Source of the DNA: Tabrizicola aquatica
GTDB lineage: Bacteria; Pseudomonadota; Alphaproteobacteria; Rhodobacterales; Rhodobacteraceae
Reading direction: 5' to 3'
DNA: 64,000 nucleotides
Assembly (NCBI RefSeq): GCF_002900975.1
Contig: NZ_PJON01000001.1
Span: 372,001 to 436,000 of the forward strand
Below, piece by piece: positions 10,375 to 20,190 of the stretch (position 1 is the stretch's first letter; every line of letters starts with the position of its first letter). The notes under the pieces were generated by a model. The model was not told the DNA's origin, ran no database searches, and saw nothing but the letters and a program-made list of their open reading frames with translations. A program made the translations under genes and the position numbers.

Positions 10375-10403
10375 CCATACAGTATCGGGGATTATTGGGT
10401 CAA
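10374..10403 (-). promoter_or_regulatory. Candidate sigma-70-type promoter of pdhA-pdhB-pdhC
   Basis: On the minus strand, TTGACC (10403-10398) and TATGGA (10379-10374) are separated by 18 bp. They lie 45 bp upstream of the pdhA ATG. Confidence 0.45.
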
Positions 10404-10463
10404 AACAAAATTCCGCATCTGCTATGCGCCCTTGGAATGGCACCTAGCACGAGAAGCGACCCT

Positions 10464-10504
10464 GCCTTTCACATTTGCCCAAATATCCCCGCCGGAGGCC
10501 GCCG
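10464..10504 (+). repeat. Family B intergenic repeat, copy B1
   Basis: The sequence contains TTTGCCCAAATATCCCC followed by GCCGGAGGC. It shares the central AAATATCC with family A but has different arms. Other copies are at 19590 and 50660. It lies between the pdhA promoter and the FtsB-like gene. Confidence 0.65.
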
Positions 10505-10505
10505 A

Positions 10506-10534
10506 GCGCCTTTGCGTTCTTCACGCAAAGGCGC
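10506..10534. terminator. Strong hairpin after the FtsB-like gene
   Basis: A perfect 11 bp stem GCGCCTTTGCG/CGCAAAGGCGC with a 7-base loop lies downstream of the minus-strand FtsB-like gene and upstream of the pdhA promoter. There is no clear T-run, so it may act in Rho-assisted termination or in stabilising the 3' end. Confidence 0.45.
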
Positions 10535-10599
10535 GAGACAAAGGCAATGCGGCGCAAGCCGCTCGATTTGAAAACCGTCCGATCCTGCCGTGCGACAGG

Positions 10600-10902
10600 T
10601 CAGCGAATGGCGATCTCGTCCGAGCGCATATAGCCCAGCACGTCGCGGGTCTGCTGATCCAACAGGTCAAGATCCAGATAGTCGTCCGAAAGACGATGGG
10701 TCAGGTTCTGCATCTCGGCCAGTTCCGCCGAAAGCCGGTCACGCTCTTCGGTCAAGGTGGCCGCCTCGGCATTGATCGCCACACGGGCGAACATCCCGTA
10801 ATCGCCCTGAACGGCGGCAAAGGTGAAATAGATCCCCAACCCGAAGGCCAGGACCAGATAGATCACCCCACCCAAACCGCGCTTGTGCTGCACAACTGCC
10901 AT
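10600..10902 (-). CDS. Septum formation initiator (FtsB/DivIC) family protein
   Basis: The 100-residue protein has a single N-terminal membrane segment (GGVIYLVLAFGLGIYFTFAAV). A coiled coil follows (EAATLTEERDRLSAELAEMQNLTHRLSDDYLDLDLLDQQ), then a short C-terminal tail. That is the layout of FtsB, which joins FtsL and FtsQ in the divisome. I chose ATG 10902 because GAGG precedes it at a good distance; an upstream TTG (10914) would add four residues. It lies between fba and pdhA, as in related genomes where it precedes the pdh operon. Nothing in the sequence ties it to pyruvate metabolism. Confidence 0.85.
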   Translation of the reverse strand: MAVVQHKRGLGGVIYLVLAFGLGIYFTFAAVQGDYGMFARVAINAEAATLTEERDRLSAELAEMQNLTHRLSDDYLDLDLLDQQTRDVLGYMRSDEIAIR

Positions 10903-11048
10903 GAACCGCCTCAAAGCCCCTCTCGCGGGGGCATTACCCGAATCATGGCACAGGTTTCCCGGCTTGTGAATCCCGAAAACGCACGCGGCTCAAAGGTTTG
11001 GCGGGCCAAGCGGCCCGCCCTCGGGTGCCAGCGCCCCGACGCACGCCC

Positions 11049-11933
11049 TCAGGTGATCGAGGCGGCGTAGATCCCGTCGACCGCGCCCTGCAGCACCGCG
11101 TCGAACTCGGCGTCGGACTGTTGGGCCGACAGCCCCTCGCTCAGCGCGCGGCTGAAGCTGGCGATGATCCCGTGGTTCTGCGCCAGGATTTCGTTGGCCT
11201 TGTCGCGGCTGTGCCCGCCCGACAGCGCCACGACCTTCAGCACCTTGGGATGCTTGACCAGCGGCTGATAGAAATCCGGGACCGTCGGCAGCGACAGCTT
11301 CAGCATCACCTGCCCCTCAAGCCCGTCCAGCGCCTTCAGGATTTCCTCCTGCAGGATCGCCTCGGCCTCGGCCTTGTCCGCGATCGAGATCGTGACCTCC
11401 GGCTCCAGGATCGGCATCAGCCCGTGCGCCGCGACCTGACGGCCGATGTCGAACTGCTGCGCCACGATGGCCGCGATCCCCTTGCGGTTCGCCGCATTGA
11501 TGACCGAGCGTTCCTTGGTCCCGTAGATCCCCGCCTTGACCGCCCGCGCCAAAAGCGCGTCCAGCCCCGGCATCGGCTTCATCAACTGCACGCCGTCGGC
11601 CTCGGCCTCCAGCCCCTTGTCGATTTTCAGGAAGGGCACGACACCGCGCTTTTCCCAAAGATAAGTCGCAGTCGGGACACCGTCGATCGTGCGGTCCATG
11701 GTCTGCTCGAACAGGATCGCGCCCACCACCTTGTCCCCGGTAAAGGCCGGCGACTTGATGATCCGCGCCCGCATCGCGTGGATCAGGTCGAACATCTGCT
11801 CTTCGCCGGAATATTCGCTTTCCGAAACGCCATACAGCTTCAGCGCCTTGGGGGTCGAGCCGCCCGACTGGTCCAGCGCGGCGATGAAGCCCCGCCCGTT
11901 GCGTACCTGTTCGGTCATCTTCGCGTTGGTCAT
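11049..11933 (-). CDS. Fructose-bisphosphate aldolase, class I
   Basis: It splits fructose 1,6-bisphosphate to dihydroxyacetone phosphate and glyceraldehyde 3-phosphate through a Schiff-base lysine, without metal. The 294 residues show the class I bacterial pattern: GFIAALDQSGGSTPKALKLYGV at the start, EPEVTISI in the middle and MLKLSLPTVPDFY, in which the Lys is the likely Schiff-base residue. ATG 11933 has GGGAG upstream. It follows pgk by 49 bp on the same strand, so the two glycolytic/gluconeogenic genes probably form one unit. No class II aldolase motif is present. Confidence 0.93.
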   Translation of the reverse strand: MTNAKMTEQVRNGRGFIAALDQSGGSTPKALKLYGVSESEYSGEEQMFDLIHAMRARIIKSPAFTGDKVVGAILFEQTMDRTIDGVPTATYLWEKRGVVPFLKIDKGLEAEADGVQLMKPMPGLDALLARAVKAGIYGTKERSVINAANRKGIAAIVAQQFDIGRQVAAHGLMPILEPEVTISIADKAEAEAILQEEILKALDGLEGQVMLKLSLPTVPDFYQPLVKHPKVLKVVALSGGHSRDKANEILAQNHGIIASFSRALSEGLSAQQSDAEFDAVLQGAVDGIYAASIT

Positions 11934-11982
11934 GTCCGTCTCCCGAATGTCCCTGTTGGCATAGCCCTCACGGCCCCGCCAC

Positions 11983-13173
11983 TCAACCCATCAGCGCCTT
12001 CACGCCGGGCAATTCCTTGCCCTCCATCCATTCCAGGAAGGCGCCCCCGGCGGTCGAGATGAAAGTGAAATCCTCCGCCGCGCCGGCCGCGTTCAGTGCC
12101 GCCACGGTATCGCCGCCGCCCGCGACCGAAATCAGGCCGCCCGCCTTGGTCAGCCGTGCCGCCGCCCGCGCGGCCGCATTGGTCGCGGCGTTGAACGGTT
12201 CGATCTCGAAGGCCCCCAGCGGCCCGTTCCAGATCAGCGTCCGGGCCTGCGCGAACACGCCCTCCAACTCGGCCACCGTCTGCGGCCCTGCGTCCAGGAT
12301 CATCGCATCCGGCGGGCATTTGTGGACGCTGACCGTCTGGCTGTCCGCCCCCGCCTTGAACTCGCGCGCCACCACCACGTCGACCGGCAGATGGATCTTG
12401 CAGCCCGCACCTTGCGCCCGGTGCCGGATCTCGCGCGCGGTCTCGGCCATGTCGCGTTCGGCCAGCGACTTGCCGACCTCGATCCCTTCGGCCACCAGGA
12501 AGGTGTTCGCCATGCCGCCCCCGATCACCAGATGGTCGACCTTGGTCACCAGGTTGGCCAACAACTCGATCTTGGTCGAGACCTTGGCCCCCCCCACCAC
12601 AGCCACCACCGGCCGCTCTGGCGACCCCAGCGCCGCCTCCAGTGCCTTGAGTTCCGCCTCCATCAGCCGCCCCGCCGCCGCCGGCAACAGCCGTGCCAGC
12701 GCCTCGGTTGAGGCATGCGCCCGATGCGCGGCCGAAAAGGCGTCATTCACATAGACATCGCCCAGCTTCGCCATCTGCGCGGCAAGCTCGGGGTCGTTCT
12801 TTTCCTCGCCGGGATGGAAGCGGGTGTTTTCCAGCAGGACCACATCCCCAGCCCCCGCCTTTGCAATTGCCGCCGCCGCGACCTCGCCCACGCAATCCGC
12901 CCCGAACACGACCTTGCGGCCCAATGACCCCGCCACGGCCTCGGCCACATGGCCCAGGCTCATCTCCGGCACCACCTTGCCCTTCGGCCGGTCGAAATGC
13001 GCCAACAGCACGACCTTGCCGCCCTTGGTGATGATCGCCTCGACCGTCGGCCCGATCTTGTCGATCCGGGTCATGTCGGTGACATGACCTCCCTCCATCG
13101 GCACGTTGATGTCGACGCGCACCAGCACCGTCTTGCCCGCAAGCTCCATGTCATCCAGCGTTTTCCACGGCAT
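11983..13173 (-). CDS. pgk: Phosphoglycerate kinase
   Basis: It interconverts 1,3-bisphosphoglycerate plus ADP and 3-phosphoglycerate plus ATP. The 396 residues include the N-terminal signature [16 protein letters not shown], the substrate-binding HFDRPKGK, the hinge region [14 protein letters not shown] and the nucleotide-binding end with [16 protein letters not shown]. Two in-frame ATGs exist. I chose the second (13173) because GGAG sits 6 bp before it and the first (13185) lies inside that site. It is divergent from a cyclophilin gene and heads the pgk-fba pair. Confidence 0.96.
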   Translation of the reverse strand: MPWKTLDDMELAGKTVLVRVDINVPMEGGHVTDMTRIDKIGPTVEAIITKGGKVVLLAHFDRPKGKVVPEMSLGHVAEAVAGSLGRKVVFGADCVGEVAAAAIAKAGAGDVVLLENTRFHPGEEKNDPELAAQMAKLGDVYVNDAFSAAHRAHASTEALARLLPAAAGRLMEAELKALEAALGSPERPVVAVVGGAKVSTKIELLANLVTKVDHLVIGGGMANTFLVAEGIEVGKSLAERDMAETAREIRHRAQGAGCKIHLPVDVVVAREFKAGADSQTVSVHKCPPDAMILDAGPQTVAELEGVFAQARTLIWNGPLGAFEIEPFNAATNAAARAAARLTKAGGLISVAGGGDTVAALNAAGAAEDFTFISTAGGAFLEWMEGKELPGVKALMG

Positions 13174-13310
13174 CGCGTTCTCCATCGGTTGAAAGCCCTC
13201 CCGCTTTTGGCCCCCCGATCACGCCCGCGTCAACCGCTTAAGACGCTTTGCCCTTTCCTTGGCCGCATGCCGCCGCTACGGTCGCGCCCGACCAAACCAG
13301 GAGACACCCG

Positions 13311-13823
<513 letters not shown>

Positions 13824-13895
13824 CGGATTTCCTGACCTGACGCGTGGGGCAAGGCAGGGCATGTCTTGCCCCGCTGCACATTCAAAGGGTCCGCC

Positions 13896-14285
13896 ATGCG
13901 CCTGTTCCTTGCCTGTCTTTGCCTGACCGCTGCGGTCGCAAAGGCCGATCCGCAGCTTGCGGGCACGTACAAGGGCATCATCTGGTCTGTGGGCGACGAC
14001 GCTCCCGGCACCACCATGCTTGCTGTGGCGGCGGACGGGACGATCACGGGCCGGTATGACTATCTGGACGGCTTCACCCCGGCCAAAGGCACGATCACCG
14101 ATTGCCGGTTCGCCGATCCGATCCTGACCTGCCAGTGGAATGACGCCTATGGCAGCGGCGCCTTGGTCGTGCGGTTCGACGCGGCCAGGACCTCGTTCAC
14201 GGGCAGCTGGTACGACTGGTCGATCGAAGGTCGCCACGACCAGCCCGAAGGCGGCTACACATGGACCGGGCGCAAGACCGGCTGA
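13896..14285 (+). CDS. Small secreted protein of unknown function
   Basis: The 129-residue protein begins with a short signal peptide (MRLFLACLCLTAAVAKA, cleavage probably before DPQLAG). ATG 13896 has AAGGG upstream. The mature part is beta-rich, with repeated Gly/Thr/Trp pairs (GTYKGIIWSVGDD, GTITGRYDYLDG, FTGSWYDWSIEG), and resembles small lipocalin-like or beta-sandwich periplasmic proteins. Two Cys residues (in ITDCRF and LTCQW) may form a disulfide. It sits between a cytoplasmic and an exported cyclophilin, perhaps as part of an envelope folding group, but this is only inference from position. I do not recognise a named family. Confidence 0.7.
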   Translation: MRLFLACLCLTAAVAKADPQLAGTYKGIIWSVGDDAPGTTMLAVAADGTITGRYDYLDGFTPAKGTITDCRFADPILTCQWNDAYGSGALVVRFDAARTSFTGSWYDWSIEGRHDQPEGGYTWTGRKTG

Positions 14286-14370
14286 CCCCCGCGGATGTGA
14301 AGCACCGCCCGTTGACGCAGGGCGCGAAGCCGGGGACAAGACCGCATCCGAAGTCTGGAAAGGACAAGAC

Positions 14371-14946
14371 ATGTTTCGCAAACTGGCCGTCGCCCTGACG
14401 CTTGCCGCCACGCCGACCCTTGCACAAGAGGCCGCGGACGGCCCCGGCCCGAACCTGGTGATCGAAGTCGCGGGCCAGGCCAACGGCACCGTGGTCATCG
14501 ACCTTCTGCCCGAAGTCGCCCCCCAGCACGTCGCGCAGATCACTGCGCTGGCGCAGGAAGGCGCTTATGACAACGTGGTGTTCCACCGCGTGATCGACGG
14601 GTTCATGGCCCAGACCGGCGACGTGTCCAACGGCAAAGCCGGCGGCGATCTGTCGATGGCCGGCATGGGTGGCTCGTCCAGGCCCGATATCCCGGCCGAA
14701 TTCACCAACGACCTCAGCTTCCAGCGCGGCGTCGTGGGCATGGCCCGTGCTGCCGACCCGAACAGCGCCAACAGCCAGTTCTTCATCATGTTCGCCCCGG
14801 GCGAATTCCTGGATGGCCAATACACCATCGTCGGCAATGTCATCTCGGGGATGGAAGTCGTCGACGCGATCAAACGCGGCGACGGCCAGAACGGCGAGGT
14901 TTCGGACACCCCCGACGTCATGGCCAAGGTCACCGTCCAGCCTTGA
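14371..14946 (+). CDS. Periplasmic peptidyl-prolyl cis-trans isomerase, cyclophilin type
   Basis: The 191-residue protein has an N-terminal signal peptide (MFRKLAVALTLAATPTLAQ, probable cleavage after TLA). A full cyclophilin domain follows, with FHRVIDGFMAQTGD, the catalytic Arg, DPNSANSQFFIMF and VISGMEVVDAIKRG. It therefore acts on proteins in the periplasm. AAAGGA precedes ATG 14371. It is a close paralogue of the cytoplasmic cyclophilin at 13311, with the stretch around FHRVIDGFMAQTGDV unchanged. A copy of the D-family palindrome starts 7 bp after its stop. Confidence 0.93.
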   Translation: MFRKLAVALTLAATPTLAQEAADGPGPNLVIEVAGQANGTVVIDLLPEVAPQHVAQITALAQEGAYDNVVFHRVIDGFMAQTGDVSNGKAGGDLSMAGMGGSSRPDIPAEFTNDLSFQRGVVGMARAADPNSANSQFFIMFAPGEFLDGQYTIVGNVISGMEVVDAIKRGDGQNGEVSDTPDVMAKVTVQP

Positions 14947-14953
14947 ACAGCAC

Positions 14954-14989
14954 GGGGGTAGGGTGGGCGATATCGCCCACCTTACGCCC
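14954..14989 (+). repeat. Family D palindromic repeat, copy D1
   Basis: This 36 bp element is centred on the perfect palindrome gtgggcgatatcgcccac, with flanks GGGGGTAGG and CTTACGCCC. It is the same over all 36 bp as the copy at 22604. It lies 7 bp after the periplasmic cyclophilin gene. Confidence 0.8.
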
Positions 14990-15110
14990 AAGCCCACGCC
15001 CGCCGCCGGTCAGGACCGCCCCGGTTGCGATCCGTGGCCGGGCATTGCACGCGAAAGCACCCGATCCGGCCAGTCGCCACACTACCTTGCGCGCGGCGGC
15101 GGATTTTTCG

Positions 15111-15599
15111 TCATTCCGCGCAGGCGGTCAGGTCCAGCTGATCCCAGATCTCGACCTCTGGTCCCGCCATCACCGAATAGCGCAACTGCCGGCCCAGATC
15201 CGACAGGATCAGCGAGGGCGGGGCCTTGCCGTCGGCAAAGGGCAGGGGGCCGATTCGGCCATTCTCCAGCCCATAGACCACACCCTGCCAGGCCAGGCAG
15301 CCCGCCAGCACCGCCTCGGGTGTCGGCCCTTCGGGGGAATGGCGCGGGCAATCAGCGTAAAGCGTGCCCTCCTGCCGGCTGACGCCCATGTTCTGCGCGA
15401 TCTGGCCCCAAAGCACGCGGCCGTCCATCAGCGCCAGATCCATTGCATGATCGACCATGCCGATCTGCTCCCAGGGTTGGGCCACCCGGAAGCGCAGCTC
15501 GAACCCGCTTTCCGGTTCGGTGTAGATCGCCAACGACATCGGGCAGGCCGCAGCGGTCGAACCCGACAGGGCCAGGACCGCCGCCGCCCGCCGGATCAC
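15111..15599 (-). CDS. Secreted protein of unknown function, coupled to tyrS
   Basis: The 162-residue protein has a short signal peptide ([18 protein letters not shown], then CPMSLA). Four Cys residues in the mature part (CPMS, YADCPR, LAGCLAW, LTACAE) could form two disulfides. The GTG start overlaps the tyrS stop as GTGA, so translation is coupled. The body looks like a compact mixed alpha/beta periplasmic domain ([41 protein letters not shown]). I do not recognise a family. Similar genes follow tyrS in related genomes as far as I recall. No link with tRNA charging is evident. Confidence 0.75.
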   Translation of the reverse strand: MIRRAAAVLALSGSTAAACPMSLAIYTEPESGFELRFRVAQPWEQIGMVDHAMDLALMDGRVLWGQIAQNMGVSRQEGTLYADCPRHSPEGPTPEAVLAGCLAWQGVVYGLENGRIGPLPFADGKAPPSLILSDLGRQLRYSVMAGPEVEIWDQLDLTACAE

Positions 15600-16846
15600 G
15601 CCAGCACCACCAGCGCGTGGCGCTTCTTGCCCGCCGTCAGTTTCAGCGGTTCGACCAGATGGCTTGCGCCATAGCGAAGCGAGGGGTCCAGCACGATCTC
15701 GTCATTCACTTTGGCGCCGCCCTCGGTGATCAGGCGCTTGGCGTCCTTGCCGCTGGCCGCCAGGCCCGCGCGGACGAAAAGCTGCACGATCCCCACGCCC
15801 TCGGCCAGTTCTGCGGCCTCCAGCATGACCGTCGGCAGATCGTCCCCGATTCCGCCCTTTTCGAACACTTCCCGCGCCGTCGCTTCTGCCGCCGCCGCCG
15901 CTTCGGCCCCGTGCAGCAGCCCGGTCGCGAGGTTGGCCAGCAGCACCTTCGCCTGGTTGATCTCCGACCCGCCAAGCGCGCCCAGCCGGTCACATTCCTC
16001 GACCGGAAGCTCGGTGAAGATCTTCAGGAACCGGCCCACATCCGCATCGGTCGTGTTCCGCCAGAACTGCCAGAACTCGTACGGACTCAGCATGTCGCCA
16101 TTCAGCCAGACCGCACCCGAAGCCGACTTGCCCATCTTCCGCCCGTCGCTGGTGGTCAGAAGCGGGGTCGTCAGGCCAAAGATCTCCTGGTCAATCACCC
16201 GGCGGGTCAGGTCGATCCCGTTGATGATGTTGCCCCACTGGTCCGACCCGCCCATCTGCAACAGGCAGCCATAGCGACGGTGGATCTCCAGAAAGTCATA
16301 GGCCTGCAGGATCATGTAGTTGAATTCCAGGAAGGACAGCGATTGCTCACGATCCAGCCGGGACTTCACGGATTCAAACGACAGCATCCGGTTGACGCTG
16401 AAATGCCGTCCGATGTCGCGCAGGAAGTCCAGGTAGTTCAACCCGTCCAGCCATTCCGCGTTGTTCAGCATGATCGCGTCGGTCGGCCCGTCGCCATAGG
16501 ACAGGTAGCGCGCGAAGACCTGCTTCAGCCCGTCGATGTTCCGGTCGATCGCGTCCGGCGTCAGCAGCGGCCGCTCCTCGCTGCGGAAACTGGGGTCGCC
16601 GACCTTGGTCGTGCCCCCGCCCATCAGCGTGATCGGCTTGTGGCCGGTCTTCTGCAGCCAGCGCAGCACCATGATGTTCATCAGGTGGCCGACATGCAGG
16701 GACGGCGCCGTGGCATCGTAACCGATATAGGCGGGCACCACACCCTTCAACAAAGCCTCGTCAAGCGTCTGATAATCCGTGCAATCGGCAACAAAGCCGC
16801 GCTCGAACATCACACGCATGAAGTCAGATTTCGGATGGTAGTTCAT
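15596..16846 (-). CDS. tyrS: Tyrosine-tRNA ligase
   Basis: It charges tRNA-Tyr with tyrosine in the cytoplasm. The 416-residue class I synthetase has the HIGH-type motif HVGHL at 51-55, the KMSKS-type loop KMGKS in [14 protein letters not shown] and a C-terminal S4 RNA-binding domain ([28 protein letters not shown]). ATG 16846 follows GAGG at a suitable distance. It is divergent from anmK with only 55 bp between them, so both promoters must lie in that gap. The downstream secreted protein is translationally coupled. Confidence 0.97.
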   Translation of the reverse strand: MNYHPKSDFMRVMFERGFVADCTDYQTLDEALLKGVVPAYIGYDATAPSLHVGHLMNIMVLRWLQKTGHKPITLMGGGTTKVGDPSFRSEERPLLTPDAIDRNIDGLKQVFARYLSYGDGPTDAIMLNNAEWLDGLNYLDFLRDIGRHFSVNRMLSFESVKSRLDREQSLSFLEFNYMILQAYDFLEIHRRYGCLLQMGGSDQWGNIINGIDLTRRVIDQEIFGLTTPLLTTSDGRKMGKSASGAVWLNGDMLSPYEFWQFWRNTTDADVGRFLKIFTELPVEECDRLGALGGSEINQAKVLLANLATGLLHGAEAAAAAEATAREVFEKGGIGDDLPTVMLEAAELAEGVGIVQLFVRAGLAASGKDAKRLITEGGAKVNDEIVLDPSLRYGASHLVEPLKLTAGKKRHALVVLA

Positions 16847-16901
16847 GGCCGCCTCGGTCTAGGATGCGCGCGGTATATCTTCGCGGGGATGCCAAGGGAA
16901 G

Positions 16902-18014
16902 ATGCGGAAGGACGGGCCACTCTGGGCGCTGGGCGCCATGTCGGGAACATCGCTCGACGGTGTCGATGCGGCCATGCTGCTGACCGACGGCATCACCATC
17001 CAGGGCTTCGGCCCCTCGGCCTATCGGCCCTACACGCCCGCGGAACAGGCCACGATCCGCGCCGCCCTCGGCCAATGGCCCGGCGACCCCGCCGTCGCCC
17101 CCGCCGCCGAGGTGGTCGAGACCGCCCATGCCGAACTTCTCTCCCGCTTCACCGGGGCCGAGCTTGCGGGCTTTCACGGCCAGACCCTTGCCCACGACCC
17201 CGAGGGGCGCGGCACCCACCAATGCGGCAACGGCGCGCTTCTGGCCCAGGTGCTGGAGCTTCCGACCGTCTGGGACTTCCGCACCTCTGACGTGACCATG
17301 GGCGGGCAGGGGGCGCCCCTCGCCCCGTTCTTCCACCACGCGCTGGCCCGTTACATCCGCGCGACCGAACCCCTGGCCTTCCTGAACCTCGGTGGCGTGG
17401 GCAACATCACACTCGTCGACCCCACGACCGGGACGCCCGAGACCCCTGGCGCGCTCCTCGCCTTCGATACCGGCCCCGCGAACGCCCCGGTCAACGACCT
17501 GATGCTGGCACGCCTGGGTCTGACGCAGGACAAGGATGGGGCGCTGGCCGCACAAGGCCAGGCGGATGACGCCTTCATCCAGCAGGTCCTCGGCCATCCC
17601 TGGTTCGACGCCGCGCCGCCGAAATCGCTGGACCGCAACAGCTTTGCCGACCTGGTCGACGCGCTCGAGGATCTGTCCGACGCCGACGCCGCCGCCACCC
17701 TGACGGCCCTTGCCGCCGCCTGTGTCGCCCAGGCCCAGATCCATTTCCCCGCCCCCGTGGCCAGGATCCTGGTGACGGGGGGCGGCCGCCACAATCCGGT
17801 CCTCATGGCCGAACTTCGCCGCCGCATCCCCTTGCCAATCGACCCGGTGGAAACCGTCGGCCTGGATGGCGACATGCTGGAAGCCCAGGCCTTCGCCTAT
17901 CTCGCCGTGCGGGTGCTGCGCAAACTGCCGACCTCCGGCCCGGACACGACCGGCGCTCCGACCCTGGTCGGCGGCGGCCAGATCAGCCGGCCCGATCCCG
18001 TGCCTGTGCCATAA
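16902..18014 (+). CDS. anmK: Anhydro-N-acetylmuramic acid kinase
   Basis: It opens and phosphorylates 1,6-anhydro-MurNAc recovered from cell-wall turnover, giving MurNAc 6-phosphate. The 370 residues show the AnmK signature [17 protein letters not shown] near residue 10, [12 protein letters not shown], the middle [18 protein letters not shown] and the ATP-site stretch [16 protein letters not shown]. Length is normal for the family. Its last 32 bp overlap the 3' end of rarD on the opposite strand, so the two transcripts converge and overlap. Confidence 0.95.
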   Translation: MRKDGPLWALGAMSGTSLDGVDAAMLLTDGITIQGFGPSAYRPYTPAEQATIRAALGQWPGDPAVAPAAEVVETAHAELLSRFTGAELAGFHGQTLAHDPEGRGTHQCGNGALLAQVLELPTVWDFRTSDVTMGGQGAPLAPFFHHALARYIRATEPLAFLNLGGVGNITLVDPTTGTPETPGALLAFDTGPANAPVNDLMLARLGLTQDKDGALAAQGQADDAFIQQVLGHPWFDAAPPKSLDRNSFADLVDALEDLSDADAAATLTALAAACVAQAQIHFPAPVARILVTGGGRHNPVLMAELRRRIPLPIDPVETVGLDGDMLEAQAFAYLAVRVLRKLPTSGPDTTGAPTLVGGGQISRPDPVPVP

Positions 18015-18909
18015 GCATCGGGGTGGAATAGACCACCAGCGCCACCCAGATCAGCCCGAAGGCGACCAGCTTCACCTGGCTGAACGCCTCGTCAAAGACA
18101 AAGACCGCGGTCAGGAAGATCATCGTCGGCGCGATGTACTGCATGATCGCGATGGTCGACAGCCGCAGCCGCTTGGCTCCGTTGGCATAGATCATCAAGG
18201 GCACCGCCGTCACGATCCCGCAGCCAAAGAGCAGCGCCGTGTCCCAAGGCACGCCGCGCAGGAAATGCCCGCTGCCGGCCGCCCCCAGCCAGACCAGATA
18301 GGCCAGCGCCAGCGGCAACAGGATCAGCACCTCCAGCGCGAATCCCTGGTTCGGACCAATCGGCAGCCATTTCTTCAGGAACGCGTAAAAGCCCCAGGTC
18401 ACCGTCAGCCCCAGCGCCACGACCGGCAGCCGCCCCGCCTCCCAGGTCAGGATCGCCACCGCGACTGCCGCCAGCGCGATGGCCACTGCTTGCGTCCGCC
18501 CGATCTTCTCGCGCAGCAGCACCGCGCCCAGGAAGATCGAGAACAACGGATTGATGTAATACCCCAGCGCGGCATCCAGCGCATGGCCCGAGCCGATGGC
18601 CCAGACATAGATCCCCCAGTTGACGCTGATCAGCGCCGCCGTCATCGCCCCCATCCCCAACGTCCGGGGCGAGCGCAGCGCGGCCTTCAGATCCCCGGTC
18701 CGCCCCATCCACAGCAGCACCAGAATCGCGATGGGCACCGACCAAAGCACCCGATGCGCGATCACCTCGACCGGGGGAATATGCGCCAGCGCCTTCATGT
18801 ACAGCGGCAGGAAGCCCCACAGCAGATAGGCCGTCAGCGCATAGAAGAAACCGGCCAGGCTGTCGCCCGAGGCAGCGGCGGGACGGGGTAGGGGGGTGCT
18901 ATCGCTCAT
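17983..18909 (-). CDS. rarD: EamA/RarD family transporter
   Basis: The 308-residue membrane protein has about ten hydrophobic helices in two EamA halves. The RarD-type opening is [41 protein letters not shown]. Members of this drug/metabolite superfamily export small metabolites; the RarD substrate is not established (the name comes from chloramphenicol sensitivity). The C-terminal pair of helices ([15 protein letters not shown] at the end) is complete. It converges on anmK with a 32 bp overlap. Upstream of it, reading on the minus strand, lies the gene-free tandem repeat array. Confidence 0.9.
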   Translation of the reverse strand: MSDSTPLPRPAAASGDSLAGFFYALTAYLLWGFLPLYMKALAHIPPVEVIAHRVLWSVPIAILVLLWMGRTGDLKAALRSPRTLGMGAMTAALISVNWGIYVWAIGSGHALDAALGYYINPLFSIFLGAVLLREKIGRTQAVAIALAAVAVAILTWEAGRLPVVALGLTVTWGFYAFLKKWLPIGPNQGFALEVLILLPLALAYLVWLGAAGSGHFLRGVPWDTALLFGCGIVTAVPLMIYANGAKRLRLSTIAIMQYIAPTMIFLTAVFVFDEAFSQVKLVAFGLIWVALVVYSTPMLMAQARDRAG

Positions 18910-18956
18910 GCCCCACCCCTAGCCAAAGCCCCCAGCGCCGGCCACCCCGATCTTGT

Positions 18957-19560
18957 GCCCCGCACAATCCCGGGTCGCTTGCCCGCGCCCGCCCGCCGAC
19001 AGGGCCGCGCAACCGCTTCCATGCGCCCCCGCTGCTTCCGTTCACGCCGGCGACAAACCCCAATCCGCAGCACGAGCCGTCAACCCAAATTCCGCTGCCC
19101 CCGGCCACCCCTGACCACGAGCCGCACAATCCGGTAGGTCTCCCCGCGTGCTTCACCGACCGGAAGCCCGCGCAACAGCCTTCACGTCCAGCCCGCCCTT
19201 CCGGTCACGCTGGCAACAAACCCCGGCCCTAGGCACCAGCAGTCAGCCCAAGCTCCGCTGCCCCCGACCATGCGCCACAATCCGACAGGCCTACCCGCCT
19301 GCTTTACCGAACGGCAGTTCGAGGCCCAGCCTTCACGCCTAGCCCGCTCTTCCGTCCACACTGGCAACAAACCCCAGCTCGAAGCACCAGCCCTCAACCC
19401 GATGTTTGCCCGCCACACCGGCCAGCCAATCACGCGCCCCGCACAAGGCCACTCGTCTCCCCGGCTGCTTCGCCGACCCGGCGCACCCGCCCTGCCTTCA
19501 CAGCAGCAAAGTCTCCCCGCGCCAGGCACCAGCCATCGACCCGACGAACGTCCGTCACGC
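18957..19560. repeat. Tandem array of about four degenerate ~155 bp units in a gene-free stretch
   Basis: The 788 bp between rarD (start 18909) and the next gene (end 19698) contain no convincing gene. Units begin with a GCACAATCC-like word at 18962, 19124, 19275 (CCACAATCC) and about 19441 (GCACAAGGC). Each carries a GGCAACAAACCCC-like word (19049, 19212, 19363, degenerate near 19504) and a GGCACCAGC-like word. Spacing is 151-166 bp. Units 2 and 3 are the most alike. The array is C-rich on this strand. Open frames cross it but change frame from unit to unit. A family B repeat adjoins its end. Confidence 0.7.
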
Positions 19561-19589
19561 CGCTCCCTGGTCTGGAAACCCTCTGCCCA

Positions 19590-19628
19590 TTCACCTTTGC
19601 CCAAATGTCCCCGCCGGAGGCATGCCGC
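19590..19628 (+). repeat. Family B intergenic repeat, copy B2
   Basis: The sequence contains CCTTTGCCCAAATGTCCCC followed by GCCGGAGGC, with one change in the core relative to B1. It adjoins the tandem array. Confidence 0.6.
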
Positions 19629-19697
19629 CGCCTGCCACAAGCGACCGGCCGCGCGCACTCCACCCGCCACAGCGCCGGCAAGAACTGGTCCTGGTGG

Positions 19698-20063
19698 TCA
19701 TGGACCGGCGCAGCGGTCCCCGGGCAGATGGCCCAAGCCCAGATGGCCGCGCTGGACCGCCCGGCTGCAAACTCGGACTCCCGGCACACGCGCCGGTCCT
19801 GCGGCGGCCACCGTGCTAGTCTCGCCTCGGTCCAGCCGCACTTCGAAAGAGCTGCGCGCTCCGCCATATGTCGTCACCCGAACCGCGTAGGACAGGATCG
19901 TCCCCGCCACATAGCCCAGCGGCTGGCGCGGGGGATAGACGGCGGGAAGGATGAACAGGGCCGCAAGGACCAAGGTCGCCGCAGCTGCCACCCAGATCGC
20001 CAGTCCGTCGCGCCAGCGCGTCTTGCACCCATCAGCTGCCGATGGGCGCAACCCGCCCGTCAA
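19698..20063 (-). CDS. Small membrane-anchored protein of unknown function
   Basis: The 121-residue frame has a basic N-terminus, one membrane helix (LAIWVAAAATLVLAALFILPAVY) and a beta-rich tail (AGTILSYAVRVTTYGGARSSFEVRLDRGETSTV). Third codon positions are GC-rich as in genuine local genes. The longest start is TTG 20063 and no strong ribosome site is visible, so the true start may be an internal codon. The C-terminal part, with paired Cys residues, may be an OB-like or small beta-barrel domain exposed to the periplasm. It has no obvious partner; rarD lies beyond the repeat array on the same strand. I do not recognise a family. Confidence 0.5.
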   Translation of the reverse strand: MTGGLRPSAADGCKTRWRDGLAIWVAAAATLVLAALFILPAVYPPRQPLGYVAGTILSYAVRVTTYGGARSSFEVRLDRGETSTVAAAGPARVPGVRVCSRAVQRGHLGLGHLPGDRCAGP

Positions 20064-20170
20064 CGGAACACCGAAAGGGCCATCCCCCCGCGCTCTGGCA
20101 TGCGCCCCAACAGATTAACAGAACCTGAACGCCACCAGACAAGTCATTGTTTTCATGGGAGGCGAAGATC

Positions 20171-20185
20171 TGTCCACGCTGGACA
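20171..20185. repeat. TGTCCA-N3-TGGACA palindrome, copy 1
   Basis: tgtccacgctggaca lies just beyond the stop of the cupin gene (20191). The same half-sites occur 4 bp after hutU (29221) and inside the acetyltransferase gene (36338-36354). Confidence 0.45.
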
Positions 20186-20190
20186 ACCAC

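Noticed and set aside
18899-19670. Open frames on both strands across the tandem array that could suggest a repetitive protein.
   Set aside because: The frames shift between units, contain many Trp/Gly/Cys runs without family resemblance and lack ribosome sites.
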